Shown piece by piece: positions 51,700 to 60,989 of a stretch of DNA of 64,000 nucleotides. The position numbers were made by a program, and so were the translations under genes. Each line of letters starts with the position of its first letter. Positions within the stretch are counted from its first letter, which is position 1. The notes below the pieces were generated by a model, which was given only the letters and a program-made list of their open reading frames with translations, was not told the DNA's origin and did no database searches. This DNA comes from Syntrophaceae bacterium. GTDB lineage: Bacteria > Desulfobacterota > Syntrophia > Syntrophales > PHBD01. The DNA lies in contig JABLXX010000001.1 of NCBI GenBank assembly GCA_013177825.1, forward strand, positions 968,936-1,032,935. The letters run 5' to 3'.

Positions 51700-52166
51700 T
51701 TCTCGCCCTCCTTTCGTGAAGCGGATTCTGAGGCTCGTTTGCCTGCGGCTGTGGGGTAGCGGCTGCAGGCCTGACAGCGATTATCTTCGTGCTGCACAGA
51801 CTTCGGTGGAGAGTTGAGTGAAGAAGGAATGACGATTGCCCACCGTTCGATACATTGTTGGTGATGAATGGGTGGTTGACCGTTGTCCGATCCTTCGTCC
51901 GGGAATCGGTGCCCGCAGAACGAAGGGAAAAGAGGGATGATGCGGGTTGATTATAAAGGGCTATTGGATAGGAATGTCAAGCAATATCATGCATTAACGA
52001 TTAGTATCCCCGCACTTTGCCGCGGGATGCAGAAAACCCTCCTGGCGCCGTCCCGGCCGCATCGTCGCTGATCTGCGGAGCGCTTGCCGCCGTTCGATTG
52101 ACACGGTTGAGAAGCCTGATGTATGAATGTTTATATGAAACCCCAATATCTCCGGAGTCACTCCCG
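51700..52166. promoter_or_regulatory. Divergent gap with candidate sigma-70 promoter for the transglutaminase operon
   Basis: A 467-base gap between the acyl-CoA ligase and the transglutaminase-like gene. Near the + gene: TTGACA (52098-52103), 18-base spacer, TATGAA (52122-52127), predicted start about 52134, 33 bases before the ATG. The CCGGAG at 52152-52157 is the ribosome-binding site. The rest of the gap is AT-richer than its surroundings but shows no gene; a 62-codon frame at 51883 has no support. Confidence 0.45.
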
Positions 52167-53681
52167 ATGAGCCCCGACCTTTCCCCGGAAGGAGGAAGCC
52201 CGCGATCTTCGTTTCTCGCCCGCTGGCCCTGGGTGGTGGGGGCGCTTGCCCTGGCGGTCTTCGTGATTCTTCTGGCCGTCCGGATGGACTGGCTTCCCCG
52301 GGCCTTCAAGCCGGCCGGCATCCAGGAGGGACAGGCGGGCAGCCTGGTCGAACGGGATCTCTGGATGAGCATCCTCCAGAGCGGCCGGAAAATCGGCTAT
52401 ACACACCGCGTCACGTTGTCTTCACCGGGGGGATGGAAGGTCCGGGAAGACGTGTCCATGCGGATCAACACCATGGGATATCCCCAGAGCATCACCTTTC
52501 GCACGTCGGGGGATCTTCATCCCGACCTGACCCTGAAGGCCTTCACGTTCGATCTTCAGTCCAGCCTGTTCCGTTTTTCCGCCCGGGGCTCCGTGGAAGG
52601 GGACTCCCTCGTCGTTACCTCCGGACCGCCGGGTGAGGAGAAGGGCGCCCGGTTTTCCCTCCAGTCGGCGCCGCGCCTGTCGGCGGGAATCCTGGAGGCC
52701 GTCTGGGCGGCGAGGCTCGGGGAAGGCGAGAGCCGTACGTTCCAGGTCTTCGACCCGGTGGCGATGGGGCAGCGCCCCGTGACCGTAACCGCCGGCGGCG
52801 AGGAGGCCGTGGTGATTCAGGGGACCCGGTACAAGGCGCGGAAATACGATGTCGATTTCATGGGCGCCCGTCAGACCGCCTGGATCGGAGAGAAAGGGGA
52901 CGTTCTCAGGGAGGTGGGTGTGCTAGGCATCAGCCTGGAACGGACCACCCGGGAGCAGGCTCTTGCGGGGCTTGCTTCGGATGCATCGGCGGATCTGACC
53001 GAAGTGGCCTCCGTGGCGTCCAACCTGACGCTGAAAAATCCCGCCGGCCTGACCCGGCTCCGGATCCGCCTCACCGGTGCGGACGTGCCGAACCTGGCCC
53101 TCAACGGAGACCGGCAGCACTTCGAGGACGGCATTGTCACGGTGACGAAGGAGTCCCCCCAGCCGGCCGGGAAGTCCGAACGGGCGTTCGTGGTCCAGGG
53201 AGCCTACCTGGGGAGCAACCCTTTCATCCAGTCGGACGACCGGCAGATCCTGGACCAGGCCGGCCGGATCGCCGCTTTCACCGAGCCGGATTACATCAAG
53301 GCGCTGAAGATCGTGTACTGGGTATTCCGGAACATCGAAAAGAAGCCCGTCCTCTCCGTGCCGAACGCGCTCGAGACCCTGCAGAACCGGGTGGGCGACT
53401 GCAACGAACACGCCGTCCTTGTGGCGGCCCTGGGACGCGCTTCCGGCATCCCGACCATCGTCGAGGCGGGACTCGTGTACCAGAGGGGGCGGTTCTATTA
53501 TCATGCCTGGAACGCCTTCTATATCCGCGACTGGGGCAAGTGGGTGACCGCCGACGCGGTGTTCAACCAGTTGCCCGCCGATGTGACCCATCTCCGCCTT
53601 GTCCGCGGCGACATGGACCGGCAGATGGATCTGCTGGGCCTGATCGGCCGCCTCCGGCTTGAGATCCTTGCAGCGTCGTAG
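52167..53681 (+). CDS. Membrane-anchored transglutaminase-like protein
   Basis: A 504-aa protein from ATG 52167 (an in-frame ATG at 52017 lies before the promoter). One N-terminal transmembrane helix (about 22-40, WVVGALALAVFVILLAV) is followed by a large external region with beta-rich segments and a C-terminal transglutaminase core: VGDCNEHAVLVAALGRASGIP with C412, YYHAWNAFY with H446 and TADAVF aspartate near 462, the papain-like triad. Members cross-link or cleave peptide bonds. It is 6 bases upstream of an ABC-2 type exporter and probably part of its operon, perhaps processing the substrate. Confidence 0.87.
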   Translation: MSPDLSPEGGSPRSSFLARWPWVVGALALAVFVILLAVRMDWLPRAFKPAGIQEGQAGSLVERDLWMSILQSGRKIGYTHRVTLSSPGGWKVREDVSMRINTMGYPQSITFRTSGDLHPDLTLKAFTFDLQSSLFRFSARGSVEGDSLVVTSGPPGEEKGARFSLQSAPRLSAGILEAVWAARLGEGESRTFQVFDPVAMGQRPVTVTAGGEEAVVIQGTRYKARKYDVDFMGARQTAWIGEKGDVLREVGVLGISLERTTREQALAGLASDASADLTEVASVASNLTLKNPAGLTRLRIRLTGADVPNLALNGDRQHFEDGIVTVTKESPQPAGKSERAFVVQGAYLGSNPFIQSDDRQILDQAGRIAAFTEPDYIKALKIVYWVFRNIEKKPVLSVPNALETLQNRVGDCNEHAVLVAALGRASGIPTIVEAGLVYQRGRFYYHAWNAFYIRDWGKWVTADAVFNQLPADVTHLRLVRGDMDRQMDLLGLIGRLRLEILAAS

Positions 53682-53687
53682 GGAATC

Positions 53688-54419
53688 ATGATCGAACTGA
53701 GCCAGCTGTCCAAGCGTTACGGCCACACCCTGGCGGTGGACCGCCTCGACCTCTCGGTGCCTCCGGGAGAGATTTTCGGCTTCATCGGGCCAAACGGGGC
53801 GGGCAAGACCACCACGATCCGCATGATGGGGGGCATTCTGGCCCCGACCGCGGGAACCGTGAGGATCGGCGGCGTCTCCATGGCGGAGGATCCCGTCCGG
53901 GCCAAGCGGGCCATCGGTTTCATTCCCGACCGGCCATATCTTTATGAAAAACTCACGGGGATGGAGTTTCTCCGCTTTTCCGCCGATCTATACGGAGCGG
54001 CGGGAACCGGTTTCCGGCAGAAGGCCGGGTCGCTCCTGGAAAAGTTTTCCCTCTCCGGCTGGGCCGACGAGCTGGTGGAGGCCTACTCCCACGGGATGAA
54101 GCAGCGGCTCATCATCGCCGCGGCGCTTCTCCACGACCCGCAGGTGCTCATCGTCGACGAGCCCATGGTCGGTCTCGACCCGGGAGGCATTAAAATGGTG
54201 AAGGACCTGTTCCGGGACCTCGCCGGCGGGGGGACAACCATCTTCATGTCCACCCACACCCTCCAGGTGGCCGAGGACGTGTGTCACCGCATCGGCGTCA
54301 TCCACCGGGGCCGTCTCATCGCCCTGGGAACCACCGGTGAGCTGCAGCGGACCGCCGGCTCCGGAGATGCCGACCTGGAATCGGTTTTCCTTGTCCTGAC
54401 GGCGGAGGAAGCGAAGTAA
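53688..54419 (+). CDS. ABC-2 type transporter ATPase
   Basis: A 243-aa ATPase. Walker A GPNGAGKTTTIRMM, Q-loop, an altered signature YSHGMKQRLIIAAAL (SHGMK in place of SGGQ, as in several ABC-2 exporters), Walker B LIVDEPMVGLDPGGIKM and H-loop FMSTHTLQVAED. It drives the permease encoded next, whose start follows after 3 bases. ABC-2 exporters carry drugs, lipids or polysaccharides out of the cell. Confidence 0.93.
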   Translation: MIELSQLSKRYGHTLAVDRLDLSVPPGEIFGFIGPNGAGKTTTIRMMGGILAPTAGTVRIGGVSMAEDPVRAKRAIGFIPDRPYLYEKLTGMEFLRFSADLYGAAGTGFRQKAGSLLEKFSLSGWADELVEAYSHGMKQRLIIAAALLHDPQVLIVDEPMVGLDPGGIKMVKDLFRDLAGGGTTIFMSTHTLQVAEDVCHRIGVIHRGRLIALGTTGELQRTAGSGDADLESVFLVLTAEEAK

Positions 54420-54422
54420 TCC

Positions 54423-56117
54423 ATGAACGCCGTCTGGACCCTGCTCACTCCCCGGATCCTGTCTTTTCGCAACGGTGCCGTCGTGGACGCCCAGCGCTAC
54501 CGAATCCGCGCCGCCCTGTTCGGGTCCCTGGGCCTGCTCTTCTGGGCGGGAATCTTCGCCGTCTTCTACCGGGTCCTGAAATATTTCCGAGGCGCCGAGG
54601 GATTCGGCGACATTCTCGCGGCGAAGCTCCTCTCGATGGTGCTGGTGACGTTCTTCGCCATCCTCGTCTTCAGCGGCATCATCACGAGCCTCTCCAAACT
54701 CTACCTGAGCCGGGACCTCGTCCTCGTCCACGCCCTGCCTGTTTCGCCTGCGCGGATCTTCCTGTCCCGCTGGATCGAGAGCACTGCCGACAGTTCCTGG
54801 ATGGTCGTCGTCTTTAGCCTGCCGGTTTTTCTCTCCTACGGCATTGTCTACGGGGCGGGTCCGGGGTTCTACGCCGCCGCCGGCCTTTCGCTCCTGTCAC
54901 TGTGCCTGATCGCCTCGGGCATCAGCGCCCTGGCGGTGCTCGTCGCCGCCGTCGTGCTGCCGGCGGGGCGTCTCCGGACGGTGTTCCTGTTTCTCGCCGT
55001 GGTCATTACACTGGGACTCGTCCTGGCGTTCCGTCTCATGCGGCCGGAGCGAATGGTCAATCCCGAGCAGTTCCAGACGGTGATGGCCTACCTGAAATCC
55101 ATGGAGACGCCGGGCTCGCCCCTCCTGCCCACCACCTGGATGATGGACGCCCTTCTGGCTTCCCTGAAGGGCGCCTGGAGGGACTCTCTGTTTCACCAGG
55201 CTTTGTCCTGGAGCTGTGCGGCGTCCTTTGTCTTCGTCACCACGGGACTCGCCGGCGTTCTGTATTTCCCCGGGTTTTCCAGGGCCCAGACGGCGGCCGA
55301 GCGCCTGTTCCCGACCCGCTGGCTCCGGCCGGGGCGGCGGCCCGTCCTGCTACGCTTTCTGCCGCCGCCGGTCCGGGCTCTGGCGTTCAAGGAGACCCGG
55401 AGCTTCTTCCGGGATCAGACCGCCTGGCCCCAGCTGTTCATGATCGCGGCCCTCATCGCGGTGTACCTCTACAATTTCTCCGTCCTGCCCCTGGACAAGA
55501 CGCCGATCCGCACGGTCTATCTCCAGAACCTGTTCTCCTTTCTGAACATGGGACTGGCGTCGTTTGTGCTTACGGCCATCGCGTCGCGCTTCGTCTTTCC
55601 CGCCGTGAGCATGGAAGCGGAGGCCTTCTGGATCCTGCGCTCCGCGCCGGTCTCGATCCGGACGTTCCTGTGGATCAAGTTCTTCCTGTACTATGTGCCG
55701 CTGGTTATCCTGGCGGAGATCCTGATCGTCTTGTCCAACCTGCTTCTGAACGTCACCCCGTTCATGATGGGACTGTCGACGGTCACCGTGTTCGCCATGG
55801 TCCCCGGCGTTGTGGCCCTGGCGGTCGGCTTGGGGGCGGCTTACCCGGATTTCAAGTCCGAGAATCCCGCCCAGGCCGTGACCAGCTTCGGCGGTCTCCT
55901 GTTCATGATCTCCTGCGCCGGGTTCATCGGGGCCGTCATCATCCTGGAGGCCGGCCCGGTGTACCAGGTCTTCATGAAGGGCCTCCATGGGGGAGCTCTT
56001 TCCGGACTTCAGTGGGTATGGCTCGTCGTTTCCTTTGCAGTCTCCCTGGTCCTCTGTATCCTCGCCGTTGTGCTTCCCATGCGGATGGGGGAGCGGCACC
56101 TGCTCAATCTCGAATAA
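54423..56117 (+). CDS. ABC-2 type exporter permease (large)
   Basis: A 564-aa integral membrane protein with about a dozen hydrophobic segments in two similar halves, longer than the usual 250-400 aa ABC-2 subunit; it may act as a single-chain full permease. Charged cytoplasmic loops include the middle segment around RALAFKETRSFFRDQTAWPQLF. No substrate-specific motif is recognised. Gene order transglutaminase-ATPase-permease with gaps of 3-6 bases indicates one operon. Confidence 0.85.
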   Translation: MNAVWTLLTPRILSFRNGAVVDAQRYRIRAALFGSLGLLFWAGIFAVFYRVLKYFRGAEGFGDILAAKLLSMVLVTFFAILVFSGIITSLSKLYLSRDLVLVHALPVSPARIFLSRWIESTADSSWMVVVFSLPVFLSYGIVYGAGPGFYAAAGLSLLSLCLIASGISALAVLVAAVVLPAGRLRTVFLFLAVVITLGLVLAFRLMRPERMVNPEQFQTVMAYLKSMETPGSPLLPTTWMMDALLASLKGAWRDSLFHQALSWSCAASFVFVTTGLAGVLYFPGFSRAQTAAERLFPTRWLRPGRRPVLLRFLPPPVRALAFKETRSFFRDQTAWPQLFMIAALIAVYLYNFSVLPLDKTPIRTVYLQNLFSFLNMGLASFVLTAIASRFVFPAVSMEAEAFWILRSAPVSIRTFLWIKFFLYYVPLVILAEILIVLSNLLLNVTPFMMGLSTVTVFAMVPGVVALAVGLGAAYPDFKSENPAQAVTSFGGLLFMISCAGFIGAVIILEAGPVYQVFMKGLHGGALSGLQWVWLVVSFAVSLVLCILAVVLPMRMGERHLLNLE

Positions 56118-56142
56118 ACATCATAGAAATGTTACAGGATTA

Positions 56143-56172
56143 TTGCCAATCCGGTTCCCAGTCTGTTATAGT
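56143..56172 (+). promoter_or_regulatory. Candidate sigma-70 promoter of the metallo-hydrolase gene
   Basis: TTGCCA (56143-56148), 18-base spacer, TATAGT (56167-56172): five of six matches in each box. Predicted start near 56179, about 22 bases before ATG 56201; GGGGGGG before the ATG serves as ribosome-binding site. Confidence 0.5.
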
Positions 56173-56200
56173 TCGCCCCACTTGATGGGGGGGAACATAC

Positions 56201-57160
56201 ATGTACGTTCATTTCTGGGGAACCCGCGGCTCCCTGCCGGTTTCCATGACGGCGGAGGTTGTCCGCGGGAAGATCCGCCGGGCCCTTCTTGAGAGCCGGA
56301 AGCAAGGCCTCAAGACCGATCAGGACGTGGAGGCGTTTCTGGAGAAGCTTCCGTTTTCGGTCCGGGGCACCTACGGCGGAAATACAGCCTGCGTGGAGAT
56401 CGGGGGCGGCGAGGAGACCGTTCTCTGCGATGCCGGAACGGGTCTCCGGGACTTCGGGAACGCCTTTCTCAAGTCCGGTCGCGGTTCCGGAAACAATCCC
56501 GCCGTCTTTCACCTCTTCATCACCCATGTCCACTGGGACCATATCCAGGGGTTTCCGTTCTTCGTCCCGGCATATATCCCGGGGAACCGGATCATCGTCT
56601 ACGGAGTCCATCAGGATCTCCGGCGGTGCCTGACCCGCCAGCAGGAGAGCCCCTTCTTCCCGGCGCCGCTCTCGTCCATGAAGGGGGACATCCGGTTCGT
56701 TACCCTCCAGGAGGCTAGGGAGTACGAGATCGCCGGGTTCAAGGTTCGGGCGATCCGCCAGAACCACCCGGGGGATTCCTATGGATACTCCTTCGGGCGG
56801 GGCGGCCAAAAAGTCGTCTTTTCCACCGATGCGGAGCACAAGGGGGAGAACAACCGGCATGCGGAAGATATTGTGGAGTTCTACCGCGACGCCGACCTCC
56901 TGATCTTCGATGCCCAGTACAACCTCCTGGACGCGATCGACACGAAGGAGAACTGGGGTCACTCGAGCAACCTGACGGGCGTGGAGCTGGCCGTCCGGGC
57001 CGGGGTGAAGCGGCTGTGCCTGTTCCACACGGAGCACAGCTACCCGGATGAGATGATCGAGCAGTTCCACCAGGACACGAGAAAATACCTGAAGATCCAC
57101 GCCGAGTCCCATCCCCTGGAGATTCTGGCGGCCTACGACGGCCTGTTGATCGAACTCTGA
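56201..57160 (+). CDS. Metallo-beta-lactamase-fold hydrolase (PhnP/tRNase Z-like group)
   Basis: A 319-aa protein. The start YVHFWGTRGSLPV and GTYGGNTACVEIGGGEETVLCDAGTGLR are typical of the lactamase-B 2 group (PhnP, ElaC-like). Metal motif THVHWDHIQGFPF (H109, H111, D113, H114), then FSTDAEHKGEN and HSSNLTG, LFHTEHSYPD histidines. An insert of about 30 residues (residues 22-55) is helical. Such proteins are phosphodiesterases; in deltaproteobacteria the group is often near signalling genes, but here it has its own promoter. Substrate unknown. Confidence 0.87.
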   Translation: MYVHFWGTRGSLPVSMTAEVVRGKIRRALLESRKQGLKTDQDVEAFLEKLPFSVRGTYGGNTACVEIGGGEETVLCDAGTGLRDFGNAFLKSGRGSGNNPAVFHLFITHVHWDHIQGFPFFVPAYIPGNRIIVYGVHQDLRRCLTRQQESPFFPAPLSSMKGDIRFVTLQEAREYEIAGFKVRAIRQNHPGDSYGYSFGRGGQKVVFSTDAEHKGENNRHAEDIVEFYRDADLLIFDAQYNLLDAIDTKENWGHSSNLTGVELAVRAGVKRLCLFHTEHSYPDEMIEQFHQDTRKYLKIHAESHPLEILAAYDGLLIEL

Positions 57161-57310
57161 TAAACCGCCCGTTCCGGGAGGTTTTCGTGGGGGGACGGCC
57201 GTTGTCTCCTGAATGTCTGCCGGGTCGTTCACCTGTGTTCTCTCCCGGACAGACCGCCCGCTGCATTCTTGTGCAGCGTTTTTCATCGCATCACACCAAA
57301 AATTGTTCTC

Positions 57311-57357
57311 TGTTGTGCGCAACATATGGATTCACTGTCCGGCATGTTGTGCGCAAC
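57311..57357. promoter_or_regulatory. Tandem 13-base direct repeat, candidate enhancer sites
   Basis: TGTTGTGCGCAAC occurs at 57311-57323 and, identical, at 57345-57357, starts 34 bases apart (about three helical turns, same face). Each contains a short GTTG...CAAC dyad. They lie about 95-140 bases upstream of the predicted start of the sigma-54 promoter at 57426, the usual place for activator binding. Confidence 0.6.
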
Positions 57358-57425
57358 TCCCCGTCCGAGGCGGCTGATCGAATTGTAATGTCTCGATAGC
57401 ATTCATGTATTGAAGATGTCCGCCG

Positions 57426-57440
57426 TGGCATCCTTCTTGC
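57426..57440 (+). promoter_or_regulatory. Candidate sigma-54 promoter of the Liv-type operon
   Basis: TGGCAT-CCTTC-TTGC: a -24 GG and a -12 GC exactly ten bases apart, close to the consensus TGGCAC-N5-TTGC. Predicted start near 57452, 86 bases before the first gene at 57538. The rest of the 377-base gap (57161-57537) shows no gene. Confidence 0.6.
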
Positions 57441-57537
57441 GTTTTCTATCACTGGTTACCCGGCAAGTCTCCGGCCCCGACGGCCGGGGCAAAAGTCTCA
57501 ATTTTCCCTTATTCCCGTAACAGATTCATACAGGGCG

Positions 57538-58329
57538 ATGCTCAAGATCACCAATCTGGAGACAACCTATCATGATGTCGTGCTGGCGTTGAAGGGAATC
57601 TCCCTTACGATTCCGGCGGGCGGGGTCGTGGCGCTCCTGGGCTCGAACGGAGCGGGAAAGACGACGACCATCAACAGCGTCTGCGGGATTCGGAAGACCA
57701 TCAACCTTACGGTCGAGGACGGGACGATCGAATTCGCGGGATCGGTGATCAACGACCGGGCGCCCCACGAGATCGTGGCCCTGGGGATCTCGCAGGTCCC
57801 TGAGGGACGGCGGATTTTCGCGGAGCTGACCGTCGAGGAGAACCTCCGGATCGGATCCTGGCGTGTCGACCGCCGCCGGTTCCCGGAGAACCGCGATCGC
57901 GTGCTCCGGCATTTCCCGGTCCTCCGGGAGCGTGGGCGGCAACTGGCGGGATACCTGAGCGGCGGGGAGCAGCAGATGCTCGCCATTGCCCGGGCCCTGG
58001 TGGCGGAGCCCGGACTCCTGATCATGGACGAGCCTTCCCTGGGGATTGCGCCGATCGTGGTCCGGGAGATCTTCGAGATCATCCGCCGGATCAACCGGGA
58101 GGAGGGAACGACGATTCTCCTGGTGGAGCAGAATGCCAGCGCAGCCCTGTCTGTCGCCGATTACGGCTATATCATGGAAAACGGGCGCATCGTCATGGAG
58201 GGGGCTGCGGCTGAACTCCGGGAGAGCAGGGACATCCGCGAGTTCTACCTGGGCCTGACGGCGGTGGGGACCCGGAAGAGCTTCCGGGACGTAAAGCACT
58301 ACCGGCGGAAGAAGCGATGGCTGTCATGA
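57538..58329 (+). CDS. livF: Branched-chain amino acid-type ABC transporter ATPase (LivF-like)
   Basis: A 263-aa ATPase. Walker A GSNGAGKTTTINSV, the LivF-typical ISQVPEGRRIFAELTVEENL, signature LSGGEQQMLAIARAL and Walker B LLIMDEPSLGIAP. The C-terminus is extended by about 20 basic residues (RKSFRDVKHYRRKKRW). The ribosome-binding site is weak (CAGGGCG). First gene of an operon LivF-LivG-ligase-LivH-LivM-binding protein. It overlaps the next gene by 13 bases. In this group Liv-type importers carry amino acids, urea, amides or aromatic and aliphatic acids. Confidence 0.93.
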   Translation: MLKITNLETTYHDVVLALKGISLTIPAGGVVALLGSNGAGKTTTINSVCGIRKTINLTVEDGTIEFAGSVINDRAPHEIVALGISQVPEGRRIFAELTVEENLRIGSWRVDRRRFPENRDRVLRHFPVLRERGRQLAGYLSGGEQQMLAIARALVAEPGLLIMDEPSLGIAPIVVREIFEIIRRINREEGTTILLVEQNASAALSVADYGYIMENGRIVMEGAAAELRESRDIREFYLGLTAVGTRKSFRDVKHYRRKKRWLS

Positions 58330-59099
58330 AGGATGCGGGTGCGGAACTTCTGGCGCTGGAGGGCCTGTCGATCCATTTCGGCGGCATCCGGGCTCTCGAG
58401 AACGTCTCCCTTTCCGTGCGGGAGGGTGAGATCTACTCCATCATCGGCCCCAACGGCGCGGGCAAGACGACCCTTTTCAACTGCATCAGCGGCATCTACC
58501 GGTACCAGCAGGGGAGCGTCCGTTTCGCAGGCAGGGCGATCAAGGGCCGGAAGCCCCACGAGATCGCCCGCATGGGCGTCGGCCGGGCCTTCCAGAACAT
58601 CGCCCTCTTCCGGGGCATGACCGTCCTCGACAACCTGCTGTCGGCCCGGGAGCCGATTCTCCGTTACGGCCTCCTGGAAGCGGCCCTGTTCTGGGGGCGC
58701 TGCCGGCGGGAGGAGATCAAGAGCCGCGACGCTGTGGAGGAGATCATCGAATTCCTCGACCTCCAGGCGGTGCGAAAGCTCCCCGTGGGGAGCCTCTCCT
58801 ACGGCATCCAGAAGCGGGTGGAACTGGCCCGGGCGCTGGCCATGAATCCGAGGCTGCTGCTGGTCGACGAACCGGTGAGCGGCATGAACATGGAGGAGCG
58901 GGAGGACATGGCCCGCTACCTCATCGACATCAACGAGGAGATGAACATCACCGTGGTGCTCATCGAGCACGACATGGGGCTCGTCATGGACCTGTCCGAC
59001 CGGGTCTCCGTCCTGAATTTCGGAACCCGGATTGCCGAGGGTACTCCCGATGAGATCTCCGGGAATCCCGAGGTGATCCAGGCCTACCTGGGGGCGTAA
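58317..59099 (+). CDS. livG: Branched-chain amino acid-type ABC transporter ATPase (LivG-like)
   Basis: A 260-aa ATPase with Walker A GPNGAGKTTLFNCI, the LivG-typical GVGRAFQNIALFRGMTVLDNLL, a modified signature (LSYGIQKRVELARAL) and Walker B LLLVDEPVSGMN. It pairs with LivF as the second ATPase. It overlaps livF by 13 bases, and an acyl-CoA ligase starts 7 bases after its stop. Confidence 0.93.
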   Translation: MAVMKDAGAELLALEGLSIHFGGIRALENVSLSVREGEIYSIIGPNGAGKTTLFNCISGIYRYQQGSVRFAGRAIKGRKPHEIARMGVGRAFQNIALFRGMTVLDNLLSAREPILRYGLLEAALFWGRCRREEIKSRDAVEEIIEFLDLQAVRKLPVGSLSYGIQKRVELARALAMNPRLLLVDEPVSGMNMEEREDMARYLIDINEEMNITVVLIEHDMGLVMDLSDRVSVLNFGTRIAEGTPDEISGNPEVIQAYLGA

Positions 59100-59106
59100 C
59101 GATAAC

Positions 59107-60951
59107 ATGGAAACGACGGATACGACCCTGCCCCGGCTGCTCCTGGAAAAGGCGGAGCGCTACGGCGACCGCGTCGCCATGAGACACAAGCACAAGGGAA
59201 TCTGGCAGGAGATCTCCTGGCGGACCTATCTGGCACGGGTGCGGGCTCTGGCGGCGGGGCTGGCGAAGCTGGGGATGGAGCAGGGCGACCATGCCTCGAT
59301 TCTGGGAGAGAACTGCCCGGAATGGGTGATCGCCGACCTGGCCATTCAGAGTCTGGGGGGCGTCTCCGTTGGCGTCTATCCGACCAACTCGGCGGAGCAG
59401 GTGCGCTACATCCTTGACCACTCCCGGTCCCGGTTCGTCGTTGTCAAGGACCAGGAGCAGGCCGACAAGGTCCTCTTCGTGGCGGACCGGCTGCCGCTCC
59501 TTGCAAAGATCGTCGTGATCGACATGAAAGGACTCCGGAATCACCCCGACGATCGGATCGTTCCCTTCGCGGAGGTGGAGAAGGCGGGGCGGGAGGCGGC
59601 CGGCCGGGCGCCCGGGGCCTTTGCCGAGGCCGTTTCCCGGACGCGGCCCGACGACGTGTCCTTCATCGTCTATACCTCGGGCACCACCGGCGCACCCAAG
59701 GGGGCCATGATCACCCACCGCAACATCGTCCACCAGATCCTCCACGCCCTGCAGCCGGTGCTCCACCTGGGTGAGCGGGACTCGATCCTGTCCTATCTTC
59801 CCCTCTGCCACATCTTCGAGCGGAACCTCGCCATGGCGATGCCCCTGGTCCTCGGCTACACGGTCAACTTCGCCGAGTCCATCGACACCGTCCAGGAGAA
59901 CCTCCGGGAGATCTCTCCCACCTTCTTCGCTGCGGTGCCGCGGATCCTGGAGAAGATCCATTCGACGGTGCGGATCAAAATGGAGGACTCGACGCGCTTC
60001 AAGCGGCTCCAGGTCCGACTTTGGGAGCCCGCGGGGAAGGCTGCCGCCGGGCATCGCATGGGCGGCAGGCCGCTTCCTCCGCTCCTGCGCCTGGCCTATG
60101 CCCTGGGATACCTTTGGAGCTACCGGCCGCTACGGGACCGGATCGGCCTTGCCCATTGCCGGTGCATCATGAGCGGCGGGGCGCCCATCGCGCCGGAGAT
60201 CCTGGCCTTTTTTCGGTCCCTCGGAATCCGGACCGTCGAGATGTACGGGCTCACGGAAACATCCGGCGGGGCGACAGGCCCCCACGGCCGGATCAAGGAC
60301 GGATCTGTCGGCGAGCCCTGCCGGGCTCTCGAGTGCCGCCTCGCCGCGGACGGCGAGATCCTGCTGAAAGGCGACTCGATCTTTGCCGGATACTACCGCG
60401 ACGAGGCCGCCACAGCCGACGTGATCCGCGACGGCTGGCTCCACACCGGCGACATCGGCCAGTTCGACGAAGACGGCCACCTCTATATTGTGGACCGCAA
60501 GAAGGACATCATCGTCACTTCCGGGGGCAAGAACATCTCCCCCTCGGAGATCGAGAACCGGCTCAAGTGCAGCAGTTATATCAAGGAAGCCGTCATTGTC
60601 GGGGAGGGCCGCAAGTACCTGACCGCCCTGGTCCAGATCGACTACGACAACGTGGGCAACTGGGCCCAGCGGAAGCGGATCCCCTACACGACCTACCGGA
60701 GCCTGGCGGAGAACCCGGACGTCTACCGGCTGGTCCGGGACGAGGTGGAGGCCGTGAACGAGGACCTCGCCCAGGTCGAGCGGGTCAAGAAATTCCACAT
60801 CCTCATCAAGGAACTCGACCAGGATGACGAGGAAGTGACGGCTACGCAGAAGGTCAAGCGGAGGATCATCGACGAGCGGTTCTGCCGGGAGATCGAATCG
60901 ATGTACGGCGAAGCGGGAAAAAAAGAACCGGGGGCGCAGGCAGGCAGATAA
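59107..60951 (+). CDS. Long-chain acyl-CoA synthetase-type ligase embedded in a Liv operon
   Basis: A 614-aa AMP-forming ligase of the FAA1/bubblegum type (COG1022 style): YTSGTTGAPKGAMITH, a long lid region with EKIHSTVRIK, EMYGLTETSGG, WLHTGDIGQFDEDGHLYIVDRKKDIIVTSGGKNISP, and a C-terminus EVTATQKVKRRII. It lies between LivG and LivH genes with gaps of 7 and 38 bases, so import and CoA activation are expressed together. This suggests the imported solute is a carboxylic acid rather than an amino acid (inference). Confidence 0.93.
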   Translation: METTDTTLPRLLLEKAERYGDRVAMRHKHKGIWQEISWRTYLARVRALAAGLAKLGMEQGDHASILGENCPEWVIADLAIQSLGGVSVGVYPTNSAEQVRYILDHSRSRFVVVKDQEQADKVLFVADRLPLLAKIVVIDMKGLRNHPDDRIVPFAEVEKAGREAAGRAPGAFAEAVSRTRPDDVSFIVYTSGTTGAPKGAMITHRNIVHQILHALQPVLHLGERDSILSYLPLCHIFERNLAMAMPLVLGYTVNFAESIDTVQENLREISPTFFAAVPRILEKIHSTVRIKMEDSTRFKRLQVRLWEPAGKAAAGHRMGGRPLPPLLRLAYALGYLWSYRPLRDRIGLAHCRCIMSGGAPIAPEILAFFRSLGIRTVEMYGLTETSGGATGPHGRIKDGSVGEPCRALECRLAADGEILLKGDSIFAGYYRDEAATADVIRDGWLHTGDIGQFDEDGHLYIVDRKKDIIVTSGGKNISPSEIENRLKCSSYIKEAVIVGEGRKYLTALVQIDYDNVGNWAQRKRIPYTTYRSLAENPDVYRLVRDEVEAVNEDLAQVERVKKFHILIKELDQDDEEVTATQKVKRRIIDERFCREIESMYGEAGKKEPGAQAGR

Positions 60952-60989
60952 GCCCGGAGGCCGGAAGGCCGGAAAGGCGTGGGGTACGG

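Noticed and set aside
51883-52071. 62-codon frame in the large divergent gap
   Set aside because: Has an AGAGGGAT-like region inside rather than before it, no recognisable protein feature, and it precedes the candidate promoter of the next gene.
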